Assembly (NCBI RefSeq): GCF_014860165.1
Contig: NZ_JACZKG010000051.1
Span: 1 to 64,000, forward strand
Source of the DNA: Devosia sp.
GTDB lineage: Bacteria; Pseudomonadota; Alphaproteobacteria; Rhizobiales; Devosiaceae
Direction: 5' to 3'
DNA length: 64,000 nt
Under the pieces are notes generated by a model, which saw nothing but the letters and a program-made list of their open reading frames with translations, did not search any database and was not told where the DNA came from. Shown here piece by piece: positions 1 to 8,185 of this stretch. The first letter of the stretch is position 1; each line of letters opens with the position of its first letter. The translations under genes were made by a program, and so were the position numbers.

Positions 1-6
1 CCCCAA

Positions 7-29
7 CCCTCCCCCTCAAGGGGGGAGGG
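7..29. repeat. GC-rich hairpin repeat upstream of cobL
   Basis: A perfect inverted repeat: CCCTCCCCC (7-15), loop TCAA, then GGGGGGAGGG (20-29). It lies 22 bp before the cobL start. The same CCCCAACCC/CCCTCCCC style of sequence recurs at 58086-58193, so it looks like a member of a dispersed intergenic palindrome family. It could also act as a terminator or attenuator for whatever lies upstream of the window, but no T-run follows. Confidence 0.55.
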
Positions 30-50
30 AGCTAGGTCTCGCGGAGTCCG

Positions 51-1259
51 ATGATGAGCTGGCTCTCCATTGTCGGCATCGGCGAAGACGGCCTCGCAGC
101 ACTCGGCGAAGCGGCCAAGGCCGCCATTGCCAGGGCAGACCATGTCTTCGGCGGCACGCGCCATCTCGACTTGGCCGCGCCGCTCATCAACGGCTCGGCC
201 CATCCTTGGCTCTCGCCCTTTTCCGCCTCCATCGACGCGATCCTCGCCCTCAAGGGCCAGGCCGTCTGCGTCCTCGCCTCGGGCGATCCGTTCCACCACG
301 GCGTCGGCGCGACGCTGACCCGCCATATCGACGCCGCCCAGATGCAGGTCTATCCGCATCCATCCTCGTTCAGCCTCGCCGCCGCCCGGCTCGGCTGGCC
401 GCTGCAGGATGTATTGACGCTCTCGCTGCATGGCCGTCCGCTCGACCTTATCCGGCCGCACCTCCATCCCGGCGCCCGCATCCTGGCACTGACTTCGGAT
501 GAGCATGGGCCGGGTATGTTAGCCAAGCTGCTCACCGAGGCCGGCTTCGGCATTTCCATCGTCACCGTCCTCGAAGCCCTGGGCGGTCCCAGCGAAATCA
601 TCCGCTCTCACGTCGCGATGAGCTTTGCGCTTGCCGATATCAATCCGCTGAACATCTGCGCCATCAGCGTCGTCGCCCTGCCCGGCGCCCGCATATTGCC
701 GCTGACGCCGGGGCTCGACGATGGCTTGTTCGAGCATGACGGGCAGATCACCAAGCGCGAAATCCGGGCGCTCACCCTCTCGGCGCTAGCGCCACGGCGC
801 GGCGAGACGCTGTGGGATATCGGCGCCGGCTCTGGCTCGGTCGCCATTGAGTGGATGCTGGCCGATCCGAGCCTCAAGGCCGTTTCCATCGAGGCCAATG
901 CCGAGCGCGCCGCTCGCATTGCCCGCAACGCCACCCGCTTCGGCGTTCCCGACCTGACGGTTGTTGTTGGCTCCGCTCCGCAAGCCCTCGAAGGCCTCGA
1001 GCCGCCCCATGCCATCTTCGTCGGCGGCGGCGGCTCCGATGCCGGCGTGCTCGATGCCGCCATCGCCGCCCTGCGCCCGGGCGGGCGGCTAGTTGCCAAT
1101 GCGGTGACGCTGGAGTTCGAGGCCCTCCTTCTCGCCAAACACGCCGAACGCGGCGGCAGCCTCACCCGCCTTTCAGTGGACCGTGCCGACGCTGTCGGCA
1201 GCATGACCGCCTGGCGGCCCGCCATGCCGATCGTGCAATGGGTGTGGAGCAAGCCATGA
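51..1259 (+). CDS. cobL: Precorrin-6Y C5,15-methyltransferase (decarboxylating), CobL
   Basis: Bifunctional enzyme of aerobic cobalamin synthesis. It methylates C5 and C15 of precorrin-6Y and decarboxylates the C12 acetate, giving precorrin-8. The 402-residue product has the expected CbiE-CbiT fusion: an N-terminal tetrapyrrole methylase domain (about residues 1-200, opening with a VGIGEDG glycine loop) and a C-terminal Rossmann methyltransferase domain with the SAM loop [13 protein letters not shown] near residue 257. Length matches the family. The start may be either of two consecutive ATGs (51 or 54). It overlaps cobM by ATGA, so the two are translationally coupled. Other cob genes are presumably to the left of the window. 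Confidence 0.93.
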   Translation: MMSWLSIVGIGEDGLAALGEAAKAAIARADHVFGGTRHLDLAAPLINGSAHPWLSPFSASIDAILALKGQAVCVLASGDPFHHGVGATLTRHIDAAQMQVYPHPSSFSLAAARLGWPLQDVLTLSLHGRPLDLIRPHLHPGARILALTSDEHGPGMLAKLLTEAGFGISIVTVLEALGGPSEIIRSHVAMSFALADINPLNICAISVVALPGARILPLTPGLDDGLFEHDGQITKREIRALTLSALAPRRGETLWDIGAGSGSVAIEWMLADPSLKAVSIEANAERAARIARNATRFGVPDLTVVVGSAPQALEGLEPPHAIFVGGGGSDAGVLDAAIAALRPGGRLVANAVTLEFEALLLAKHAERGGSLTRLSVDRADAVGSMTAWRPAMPIVQWVWSKP

Positions 1260-2014
1260 CCGTCCACTTCATCGGCGCCGGCCCCGGCGCGGCCGATCTC
1301 ATCACTGTGCGGGGCATGAAACTGCTGCAGTCGTGCCCAGTCTGCCTCTATGCCGGCTCCATCGTGCCGCCGGAGATGCTGGCATGGTGTAGTCAAGATA
1401 CGCGTCGTGTCGATACTGCGCCGATGTCGCTCGACGAAATCGAGGCCGAATATGTGCGCGCCCATGCCGCCGGGCAGGATGTGGCACGGCTGCATTCCGG
1501 CGACCTCTCGGTCTGGAGCGCGGTCGCCGAGCAGATGCGCCGGCTCGACCGTCTCGGCATCCCCTATTCGCTCACCCCCGGCGTCCCCGCCTTCGCCGCC
1601 GCCGCCGCCGCTTTGGGCCGCGAGCTGACCATTCCAGCGGAAGCGCAAAGCCTGGTGCTGACCCGCATCTCCGGCCGCGCCTCGCCCATGCCATCAGGCG
1701 AAACGCTGGCCGCCTTCGGGGCCACCCGGGCCACGCTGGCCATTCACCTGGCCATCCATGCGCTCGATCGCGTCGTTGCCGAACTCACCCCGCTCTACGG
1801 CGCCGACTGCCCGGTCACCATCGTCTTCCATGCCAGCTGGCCGGACGAAAAGATCATCCGCGGCACGCTTGGCGACATCGAGGCACGCTTTGCCGCCGAC
1901 CCAGTCGAGCGCACCGCGATCATCTTCGTCGGCAAGGGCCTTGGCGCAGACGATTTCCGCGAAAGCTCGCTCTACGATCCGGACTATCAGCGGCGGTTCC
2001 GGGATCGGACCTAA
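1256..2014 (+). CDS. cobM: Precorrin-4 C11-methyltransferase, CobM
   Basis: SAM-dependent tetrapyrrole methylase that methylates precorrin-4 at C11 to give precorrin-5. The 252-residue protein starts [20 protein letters not shown], the typical CobM/CbiF N-terminus with the GAGPGA SAM loop, and contains the family's YAGSIVPPE segment and an LHSGDLSVW loop. A longer in-frame ORF exists upstream, but the ATG at 1256 overlaps the cobL stop (ATGA) and gives the family length. Its TAA stop overlaps the TAG stop of the convergent lacI-type gene within four bases (CTAA, 2011-2014). Confidence 0.92.
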   Translation: MTVHFIGAGPGAADLITVRGMKLLQSCPVCLYAGSIVPPEMLAWCSQDTRRVDTAPMSLDEIEAEYVRAHAAGQDVARLHSGDLSVWSAVAEQMRRLDRLGIPYSLTPGVPAFAAAAAALGRELTIPAEAQSLVLTRISGRASPMPSGETLAAFGATRATLAIHLAIHALDRVVAELTPLYGADCPVTIVFHASWPDEKIIRGTLGDIEARFAADPVERTAIIFVGKGLGADDFRESSLYDPDYQRRFRDRT

Positions 2015-3024
2015 CGTCCCCCACTACTCGCCCGCACTACCAGTTCCGGCTCGATCAACGTAATCTCCACTTCCGGCAGGCCATCGGCCCGGATCAGTGC
2101 GATCAGCCGGTCCACCGCCAGCTCGGTCACCCGATCCACAGCATAGTCGATGCTGCTGATCGGGGTCGCCGCATGCTCGGCGAATTCGATATTGTCGAAT
2201 CCGACAATGGCCATATCCTGGGGCACGCGCAAACCATGCTGCTGGGTCCAGCGCAGGGCGCCGAGCGCCATGGAATCGGTGGCGGCCAGCACGGCGGTCA
2301 TGCCGTTGTCACGCGCCATCAGTTCGGCCATGGCCTCGTATCCCGCCATCACCGAATGCGCCGCCGGCACGGCATGCAGCGCCGCGTCCCAGGCAATCCC
2401 GGCATCGGCCAGGGCCCTGATATAACCATCCTGCTTTTCCAGATTGCCGCGCTGCTGCCCGCCATCGATCAGGCCGATGCGGCTATGGCCGCGCTCGATC
2501 AGGTGCCGCACCGCCTTGTAGCCGCCCAGCCTCGCATCCATGCTCACCACGTCGACTTCAGCATCGGTATCACCCACCAGCAGCACGACCGGGTAACCGG
2601 CGAGGCGCAGCCGGCGGATATGGTCCAGCTCGCGATGGCCGCGCGGATAGATCAGCATGCCGTCCACCTGGCGCGAGCGGAACATCTCGATGACCTTCTT
2701 TTCGTCCTGATGATCACCATTGGAGGTCGCAAAGAGGGTCAGGTAGCCGCGTTCGGCCAGCCGCAATTCGATGGCCTGGGCCACCCGCGTCAGGATGGGA
2801 TTGGTGATCGAGGTCAGCACCAGGCCGATGGTCCTCGTCTCGCGGCTCACCAGCGATTTGGCGATGTGGTTGGGCAGGTAGTTCAGCGCTTCTGCCGCCT
2901 GCTGGATCATCAGCCGGGTATCCTGGGGGATGCGCGGGCTGTCGCGCAAAGCCAGCGACACGGTGTTCACCGAAAACCCGGTCTTGTCCGCGATATCCTT
3001 CAGCCGAACGATCGGTCTGCCCAT
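2011..3024 (-). CDS. LacI-family transcriptional regulator (divergent from SDR gene)
   Basis: Predicted sugar-responsive repressor. From the ATG at 3024 the 337-residue protein begins [20 protein letters not shown], a LacI helix-turn-helix followed by the [12 protein letters not shown] hinge-side segment. A periplasmic-binding-protein-like effector domain follows from about residue 60 to the end ([11 protein letters not shown], the [16 protein letters not shown] region and the ELVVRASS C-terminus). An extended ORF reaches 3081, but its extra N-terminus does not look like LacI and would cover the promoter. It is divergent from the SDR at 3093. A 10-bp palindrome between them is its likely operator. 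The effector is unknown. Confidence 0.9.
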   Translation of the reverse strand: MGRPIVRLKDIADKTGFSVNTVSLALRDSPRIPQDTRLMIQQAAEALNYLPNHIAKSLVSRETRTIGLVLTSITNPILTRVAQAIELRLAERGYLTLFATSNGDHQDEKKVIEMFRSRQVDGMLIYPRGHRELDHIRRLRLAGYPVVLLVGDTDAEVDVVSMDARLGGYKAVRHLIERGHSRIGLIDGGQQRGNLEKQDGYIRALADAGIAWDAALHAVPAAHSVMAGYEAMAELMARDNGMTAVLAATDSMALGALRWTQQHGLRVPQDMAIVGFDNIEFAEHAATPISSIDYAVDRVTELAVDRLIALIRADGLPEVEITLIEPELVVRASSGGR

Positions 3025-3033
3025 GCCGGTCCC

Positions 3034-3062
3034 TTGTATTAGCGCTAACAGCCTCCTATCAC
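3034..3062 (+). promoter_or_regulatory. Predicted sigma70-type promoter of the SDR gene
   Basis: TTGTAT (3034-3039), a 17-bp spacer, then TATCAC (3057-3062), about 30 bp before the SDR start. The spacer contains the palindromic LacI-type operator at 3039-3048, which would place a bound repressor directly under RNA polymerase. Assigned from box similarity and spacing only. Confidence 0.45.
3039..3048. promoter_or_regulatory. Palindromic LacI-type operator TTAGCGCTAA
   Basis: A perfect 10-bp palindrome with a central CG step, the hallmark of LacI/PurR-class operators. It lies 15 bp upstream of the lacI-type ATG (3024) and in the -35/-10 spacer of the divergent SDR promoter. One site could therefore control both genes (autoregulation plus target repression). 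Confidence 0.6.
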
Positions 3063-3092
3063 TTCGCAGGTCCATCACCAAGCGAGGCCAAC

Positions 3093-3866
3093 ATGACCCA
3101 GCTCACCATCCCCGATCTCGCCGGCAAGGCTGTGCTGGTCACCGGCGCCTCCACCGGCATCGGCGCGGCTCTAGCCAAGGCGCTGGGCGCCCAGGGCGCC
3201 ATGGTCGGCGTGCATTACAATTCCAGCAAGGACGCCGCCGAGGCTGTAGCGAGCGCCGTCAAGGATGCGGGCGGCCAGGCCTTCCTCGTCCGCGCCGATG
3301 CCTCGCGCTCGGGCGAAATTGCCCGCGCCGTGGAAGATACCGCCGCTGCCTTCGGCCGGCTGGACGGGCTGGTCAACAATGCGGGAGGCATGGTCGGCCG
3401 CATGGCCTATGCCGATATGGACGACGCCTATTACGACAAGGTCATGGACCTCAACGGCCGCTCGGTGATTGCCGCGTCACGCGCCGCCATCCCCCATCTC
3501 AAGCGCCAGGGCGGGTTTATCATCAACACCAGCTCGATCGCCGCCCGCAATGGCGCCAGCAATGGCGCGGGGCTCTATGGCTCGTCCAAGGCGCTGGTCA
3601 GCAACATCACCCGCGGCATGGCCAAGGAACTGGTCGGCTTCGGCATCCGCGTCAACGCCGTCGCACCCGGCGTCATCGACACGCCCTTTCACGAGCGCTA
3701 TTCCACCGAGGCGCAGCTCAAGGCCAATGTCGCCACCGTGCCGATGGGCCGCGTGGGTACGCCGGAGGAATGCGTGGGCGCCTACCTGTTCCTCGCCTCC
3801 GAGAGCCTCTCCAGCTACATCATCGGCCAGGTCATCGAGGTCAATGGCGGCCAACTGATGCCGTAG
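3093..3866 (+). CDS. SDR-family NAD(P)-dependent oxidoreductase
   Basis: Classical short-chain dehydrogenase of 257 residues. Visible are the cofactor motif TGASTGIG (17-24), NNAG near residue 97, the catalytic Tyr-X3-Lys (YGSSK, Y162 and K166) with the preceding serine in NTSSIAARNG, and the C-terminal EVNGGQLMP typical of the family. The start is preceded by a GAGG Shine-Dalgarno. It is probably controlled by the divergent LacI regulator, which suggests a sugar or polyol substrate, but the substrate cannot be read from the sequence. It ends convergently against the phosphonate operon. Confidence 0.88.
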   Translation: MTQLTIPDLAGKAVLVTGASTGIGAALAKALGAQGAMVGVHYNSSKDAAEAVASAVKDAGGQAFLVRADASRSGEIARAVEDTAAAFGRLDGLVNNAGGMVGRMAYADMDDAYYDKVMDLNGRSVIAASRAAIPHLKRQGGFIINTSSIAARNGASNGAGLYGSSKALVSNITRGMAKELVGFGIRVNAVAPGVIDTPFHERYSTEAQLKANVATVPMGRVGTPEECVGAYLFLASESLSSYIIGQVIEVNGGQLMP

Positions 3867-3878
3867 GCGGCAGCCTAC
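3863..3878. terminator. Hairpin spanning the stop codons of two convergent genes
   Basis: GTAGGC (3863-3868), loop GGCA, GCCTAC (3873-3878). The stem contains both the TAG of the SDR gene and, on the other strand, the TAG of the hexapeptide transferase gene. It may act as a short bidirectional terminator. There is no clear T-run on either side, so termination is an inference from position. Confidence 0.35.
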
Positions 3879-4486
3879 TCGTACTTCTCAAGGAACGCCT
3901 CGATCCCCAGCTTGCGGAAATCGGGCAGCGCCTGGTGCAGCCTGTCGTGGCTCCAGTCCCACCAGGCCAGGGCGTCGAGGCGGCTCGCCACATCGTCGCT
4001 GAAGCGCTGGCGGATCGTCCTGGCCGGCACGCCGACAGCAATGGCGAAGTCGGCCACATCCTTGGTCACCACGGCGTTCGACCCGATGATGGCGCCATTG
4101 CCGATCGTCACGCCGGGCATGATGACCGCGCCGTGCCCGATCCAGGTATCGTGGCCGATGCTGATGGGCGTGCTTTCACGCCAATCGAAAAAGCTTTGAT
4201 CGTCCTCTTCACCCTCGAAATACTGGGCGGAGCGGTATGTGAAATGGTGCAACGAGGCGCGGCCCATCGGATGCATGCTGGCATAGATGCGAACATGGGC
4301 GGCGATGTTGGCGAACTTGCCGATGGTGGAATAGGCGATCTGGGTATTGCTGACGCAGTAGGAATAGTCGCCCAGCGTGGAATGCGACACCGCGCAGCCG
4401 GCGCCGACCTCGGTATAGCGGCCGAGGATCGATTCCCGGACCTTGGCGGTGGGATGGATGGAGGGCTCGGGGCCAAGGGATTTCAT
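3875..4486 (-). CDS. Hexapeptide-repeat transferase of the phosphonate (phn) operon
   Basis: A 203-residue left-handed beta-helix protein of the phosphonate-metabolism acyltransferase type often found at the end of rhizobial C-P lyase operons. Hexapeptide rungs are visible around residues 10-60 (LGRYTEVGAGCAVSHSTLGD) and 110-150 (ISIGHDTWIGHGAVIMPGVT). The C-terminal WWDWSHDRLHQALPDFRK is characteristic of this phn-linked group. It overlaps phnL by ATGA. Its acyl donor and acceptor are not established. Acetylation of an aminophosphonate, as PhnO does in enterics, is one possibility. Confidence 0.82.
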   Translation of the reverse strand: MKSLGPEPSIHPTAKVRESILGRYTEVGAGCAVSHSTLGDYSYCVSNTQIAYSTIGKFANIAAHVRIYASMHPMGRASLHHFTYRSAQYFEGEEDDQSFFDWRESTPISIGHDTWIGHGAVIMPGVTIGNGAIIGSNAVVTKDVADFAIAVGVPARTIRQRFSDDVASRLDALAWWDWSHDRLHQALPDFRKLGIEAFLEKYE

Positions 4487-5190
4487 GCGGCGATCCTCGG
4501 GGCAAAGGCCGTGACATCGACGATGCGATCGGCGACCTGCGCCCGCACCTCCTCGTCGTGGAAGATACCCAGCAGGGCCACGCCGGACGCCTTCTTCTCT
4601 GATATCATGGCGACGACGACAGCACGGTTTGTGGCGTCGAGCGAGGCGGTGGGCTCATCGAGCAGCAGCACCGGATGCTCGGTGATGAAGCCGCGGGCGA
4701 TGTTTACGCGCTGCTGTTCGCCGCCCGAAAAGGTCGCCGGCGGCAGGCTCCACAGCCGCTCGGGCAGGTTCAGGCGTGCCAGGAGATTTCTTGCGGTTTG
4801 CTGGCTTTCAGCCCGGTCCTTGCCGCGGATCAGCAGCGGTTCAGCCACCACGTCGAGTGCCGAGACGCGCGGCACGGTGCGGAGGAACTGGCTGACATAG
4901 CCGATAGAGTCGCGCCGCAAGGTGAGTACCGTACGCGGATCGGCGGTGGCCAGATCGACTGCCTCGCCGTGATGCTGCAGGGTGATGGAACCCGCATCGA
5001 CGCCATAATTGCCATAGACCATCTTGAGGATGGAAGACTTGCCCGCCCCCGATGGTCCGCCGAGCACGACGCATTCGCCCGAGTGGACCTCGAAATTCAC
5101 ATTCTCCACCACGGGGAGGATTACGCCGTCACGCAGATGCATGGTGAAGGTCTTGGCGAGGTTTTGGACGGAGAGTGCCGCCATGGTCAC
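4483..5190 (-). CDS. phnL: C-P lyase system ABC-type protein PhnL
   Basis: ATP-binding cassette protein of the C-P lyase complex, required for phosphonate breakdown but not part of a membrane transporter. The 235-residue product has Walker A GGPSGAGKSS (about 44-53), signature FSGGEQQRVNIARG, and Walker B VLLLDEPTASLD. Length matches PhnL. A GTG at 5190 overlaps the phnK stop (GTGA). An ATG six bases further in (MAALSVQNL) is an alternative start. Gene order phnK-phnL-transferase is conserved in this group. Confidence 0.93.
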   Translation of the reverse strand: MTMAALSVQNLAKTFTMHLRDGVILPVVENVNFEVHSGECVVLGGPSGAGKSSILKMVYGNYGVDAGSITLQHHGEAVDLATADPRTVLTLRRDSIGYVSQFLRTVPRVSALDVVAEPLLIRGKDRAESQQTARNLLARLNLPERLWSLPPATFSGGEQQRVNIARGFITEHPVLLLDEPTASLDATNRAVVVAMISEKKASGVALLGIFHDEEVRAQVADRIVDVTAFAPRIAA

Positions 5191-5960
5191 ACCTGCAAAA
5201 ACGAGGAAACGAGGAGCTGCGTATAGGGCTCGCGCGGATCATCCAGCACGCGGTCGGTCAGACCGGCCTCGATGACATAGCCATCCTTCATCACCATCAT
5301 CCGGTGGCTCAGGAGCCGGGCTACGGCGAGGTCGTGGGTCACCACGATGGCCGCCAGCCCGAGTTCGCCCACCAGCCCGCGCAACAGGTCGAGCAGGCGG
5401 GCTTGCACGGACACATCGAGGCCGCCAGTCGGCTCATCCATGAAGACGAGGCGCGGGCCGGTGACGAGGTTGCGGGCAATCTGCAGGCGCTGGCGCATGC
5501 CGCCGGAGAAGGCGCGCGGCTGGTCGTCGATGCGGTCCGCCGCGATTTCCACGCGCCCCAGCCAGTCGAGCGCGGTCTCGCGGATGCGGCCATAATGCCG
5601 GTCGCCCACCGCCATCAGCCGCTCGCCGACATTGGCGCCGGCCGATACGGTCATGCGCAGCCCATCGGCCGGGTTCTGGTGCACGAAGCCCCAGTCGGTG
5701 CGGACGAGGAAGCGGCGTTCCGCCTCACTCAGCTCATAGATGTTGCGCCATTGCCCATCGCGCATGCGGTAGAGGGTCCGGCCCGAGCTCGGCTCCAGCG
5801 TGGCTGACAGGGAGTTCAGCAACGTGGTCTTGCCCGAGCCGGATTCCCCCACAATGGCCAGCACTTCGCCGGGCCAAAGCTCGAAACTTACATCGGCACA
5901 GCCGAGGCGGCTGCCGTAATATTTGGTCAGGTTGTCGACGCGGAGAAGGGGTTCAGACAT
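5187..5960 (-). CDS. phnK: C-P lyase system ABC-type protein PhnK
   Basis: ATP-binding cassette subunit that docks on the PhnGHIJ core in E. coli. From the ATG at 5960 it is 257 residues, close to the usual 252, and starts MSEPLLRVDNLTKYYGSRLG. Walker A GESGSGKTT, signature FSGGMRQRLQIARN and Walker B LVFMDEPTGGLD are present. An in-frame extension to 6020 runs into the inverted repeat upstream and is unlikely to be translated. It is separated from phnJ by 162 bp that hold a long hairpin, an unusual break in an otherwise coupled operon. Confidence 0.93.
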   Translation of the reverse strand: MSEPLLRVDNLTKYYGSRLGCADVSFELWPGEVLAIVGESGSGKTTLLNSLSATLEPSSGRTLYRMRDGQWRNIYELSEAERRFLVRTDWGFVHQNPADGLRMTVSAGANVGERLMAVGDRHYGRIRETALDWLGRVEIAADRIDDQPRAFSGGMRQRLQIARNLVTGPRLVFMDEPTGGLDVSVQARLLDLLRGLVGELGLAAIVVTHDLAVARLLSHRMMVMKDGYVIEAGLTDRVLDDPREPYTQLLVSSFLQV

Positions 5961-6014
5961 GGCGCTGCTCCATGGATTCGCGTGTTCGAGTGCCAGCGTC
6001 GACCCAAGCTCGAT

Positions 6015-6100
6015 CGTCACCCTCGGGCTTGACCCGAGGGCTCTTCACTTGCTGAGCGTCCGTTAAGTACAGAGCCCTTGGGTCAGGCCCGAGGGTGACG
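6015..6100. repeat. Long inverted repeat between phnK and phnJ
   Basis: Two 30-bp arms (6015-6044 and 6071-6100) are reverse complements with only two mismatches, separated by 26 bp. The arms read CGTCACCCTCGGGCTTGACC and onward. This is the style of an extragenic palindrome common in Hyphomicrobiales genomes. In the leftward phn transcript it would form a very stable hairpin between the phnJ stop (6123) and the phnK start (5960). It could stabilise the upstream phnGHIJ message or reduce expression of phnKL. Confidence 0.85.
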
Positions 6101-6122
6101 CGCGGTGATTGGGACGAGAGCA

Positions 6123-6998
6123 TCATTCCGCCGCCTCTTTCACGCCCAGGTCGCCGACATGCCCGGCCGCGCGCCGTTCCTCGCAATGGTCGGTGTCCGA
6201 GCAGACATACATATGCCCGCCCCGGTCATCGAGGATGACCTCGTCGAGATAGACCTGTTCGGCACCGCAGAGGGCGCAGGGCTGCTCGAAATGCTGGATA
6301 GCAAAGGGGTGGTCCTCGAAGTCGAGGCTCACCACTTCGGTATGGGGCGGCACGGCATAGATGCGGTGCTCGCGCCCGGCGCCGAACAATTGCAGCGCCT
6401 CGCTCATATGCATCTTGGGATTGTCGAATTTCGGCGTCGGGCTGGGGTCCATCACATAGCGGCCCTCGACCTTGACCGGATAGGCATAGGTGGTGGCGAT
6501 GCGGCCGTGGCGGGCGATGTCCTCGTAGAGCTTGACATGCATCAGCCCGTATTCCTCGAGCGCGTGCATCTTGCGCGTCTCGGTCTCGCGCGGTTCGAGA
6601 AAGCGAAGCGGCTCGGGAATCGGCACCTGATAGACCAGGACCTGCCCCTTGCTCAGCGCCTTTTCGGGAATGCGATGGCGAGTCTGGATGATGGTGGCGT
6701 CTGACGTGTGCGTGGTCGTTTCCACCTGCGCCACCTTGGCGAAGAAGGCGCGGATCGACACCGCATTGGTGGTGTCGTCGGCCCCCTGGTCGATGACCTT
6801 GAGCACGTCGTCCGGGCCGATGATCGAGGCCGTCACCTGCACCCCACCCGTGCCCCAGCCATAGGGCATGGGCATTTCGCGGGAGCTGAACGGCACCTGA
6901 TAGCCGGGAATGGCGATGGCCTTGAGAATGGCCCGCCGGATCATCCGCTTGGTCTGCTCGTCGAGATAGGCAAAGTTGTATTGCGGCAGGGTGGTCAT
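6123..6998 (-). CDS. phnJ: Alpha-D-ribose 1-methylphosphonate 5-phosphate C-P lyase, PhnJ
   Basis: Radical SAM enzyme that breaks the carbon-phosphorus bond, releasing methane (or another alkane) and 5-phosphoribosyl 1,2-cyclic phosphate. The 291-residue sequence keeps the four conserved cysteines at 241, 244, 266 and 272 (CALC and CSDTDHC), the same numbering as E. coli PhnJ, which ligate the Fe-S cluster and supply the thiyl radical. It also keeps Gly32 (IPGYQVPF), the proposed glycyl radical site. The start is coupled by ATGA to a 34-codon ORF upstream. All residues needed for activity are present. Confidence 0.97.
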   Translation of the reverse strand: MTTLPQYNFAYLDEQTKRMIRRAILKAIAIPGYQVPFSSREMPMPYGWGTGGVQVTASIIGPDDVLKVIDQGADDTTNAVSIRAFFAKVAQVETTTHTSDATIIQTRHRIPEKALSKGQVLVYQVPIPEPLRFLEPRETETRKMHALEEYGLMHVKLYEDIARHGRIATTYAYPVKVEGRYVMDPSPTPKFDNPKMHMSEALQLFGAGREHRIYAVPPHTEVVSLDFEDHPFAIQHFEQPCALCGAEQVYLDEVILDDRGGHMYVCSDTDHCEERRAAGHVGDLGVKEAAE

Positions 6999-7099
6999 GG
7001 TGTCTGCTCCCAGCGGATGAAGAGGTGCACGATCTCACCCGCCCCCAGATCGTCACGCGGCGGGTGGAAGGACGATGAAGGGGAATCCAGCCGCATCAT
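6995..7099 (-). CDS. Candidate 34-residue ORF coupled between phnI and phnJ
   Basis: A reading frame that exactly fills the phnI-phnJ gap. Its first ATG (7099-7097) overlaps the phnI stop as ATGA, and its TGA (6997-6995) overlaps the phnJ start as ATGA. It encodes 34 residues beginning MMRLDSPSSS and ending GEIVHLFIRWEQTP. There is no signal peptide, cysteine pair or known motif. The double coupling suggests it is translated, at least to carry ribosomes into phnJ. Whether the peptide has a function is unknown. It could be a chance frame, since 34 open codons are not rare at this GC. Confidence 0.45.
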   Translation of the reverse strand: MMRLDSPSSSFHPPRDDLGAGEIVHLFIRWEQTP

Positions 7100-8184
7100 T
7101 CCGCCGCCTCCTTCATCTCACTCGCCTCGTGCTCGGCCCGCATGCGCCGGATCAGGTCGAGCTCGGCCTGGAAATCCACGTAGTGGGGCAGCTTCAGGTG
7201 CTCCACAAACCCTGTCGCCTGCACGTTGTCGGAGTGCGAAATGACGAATTCCTCGTCCTGCGCTGGCGCCACGATGTCCTCGCCGAATTCGCGCGCGCGC
7301 AGCGCCCGGTCGACCAGCGACATGGCCATGGCCTTGCGCTCGGCCTGGCCGAAGACCAGGCCATAGCCGCGGGTGAACTGCGGCGGCACCTTGGCCGAGC
7401 CCTTGAACTGGTTGACCATCTGGCACTCGGTGACGCGGATGCGACCGAGGCTGACCGCGAAGCCGAGTTCGGGGACGTCGAATTCCACCTCAACTTCGCC
7501 GATGCGGATTTCGCCGACAAACGGGTGGCTTCGCCCATAGCCGCGCTGGGTGGAATAGCCGAGTGCGAGCAGGAAGCCTTCGTCCCCGCGCGCTAGGGCC
7601 TGGAGACGCAGGTCACGGTCGAGCGGGAAATCCAGCGGTTCGCGGGTCAGGTCGCCGACCTCGCGCTCCGGATCGGTCTCGCCATCGGGCTCCATCAGGC
7701 CCTGCCGGCCCAGCAGGTCGGTGACGCGCGGCGCCGGTTCGGCGTCGGCCTCGCGCAGCAGCGGCGCCGCAACGTCGCCGGTGACGATGCCCGGGTCGAG
7801 CAGGCGGTGCGTGTAGTCGAAAGTCGGCCCCAGCATCTGGCCGCCGGGAAGGTCCTTGAACGTCGCCGAAATGCGTCGCTCGATCAGCATGGCGCCGGTA
7901 TCGACCGGGCTGGAATAGCCGAAGCGCGGCAGTGTCGTGCGATAGGCGCGCACCAGGAAGATCGCCTCGATCAGGTCGCCGCGGGCCTGCAGCAGCGCAA
8001 GGGCCGCCAGTTCCTTGTCATAGAGCGAGCCTTCGCCCATGGTGCGATCGACCGCCAGGCCGAGTTGTTCGACGATCTGGTCGAGGCGCAAGGCCGGCAC
8101 CGTGCGGTCGCCACGGCGACGGTCGGCGAGGAGGGCATGGGCATTGGCAATGGCGGCCTCACCGCCTTTGACGGCTACATACAT
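7096..8184 (-). CDS. phnI: C-P lyase core subunit PhnI
   Basis: Subunit of the PhnGHIJ core. With PhnG, H and L it transfers the phosphonate to C1 of ribose of ATP, displacing adenine, and it shows nucleosidase activity alone. The 362-residue product starts MYVAVKGGEAAIANAHALLA and has the typical PhnI segments GYSSPVDTGAMLIERRISAT and LGYSTQRGYGRSHPFVGE. Length matches the family. It begins two bases after the phnH stop (TGATATG) and ends overlapping the 34-codon ORF. Confidence 0.96.
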   Translation of the reverse strand: MYVAVKGGEAAIANAHALLADRRRGDRTVPALRLDQIVEQLGLAVDRTMGEGSLYDKELAALALLQARGDLIEAIFLVRAYRTTLPRFGYSSPVDTGAMLIERRISATFKDLPGGQMLGPTFDYTHRLLDPGIVTGDVAAPLLREADAEPAPRVTDLLGRQGLMEPDGETDPEREVGDLTREPLDFPLDRDLRLQALARGDEGFLLALGYSTQRGYGRSHPFVGEIRIGEVEVEFDVPELGFAVSLGRIRVTECQMVNQFKGSAKVPPQFTRGYGLVFGQAERKAMAMSLVDRALRAREFGEDIVAPAQDEEFVISHSDNVQATGFVEHLKLPHYVDFQAELDLIRRMRAEHEASEMKEAAE

Positions 8185-8185
8185 A

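Noticed and set aside
2930-4900. 656-codon plus-strand frame across the SDR, hexapeptide transferase and phnL region
   Set aside because: It runs through genes on both strands with obvious families. The long frame results from GC-rich third positions.
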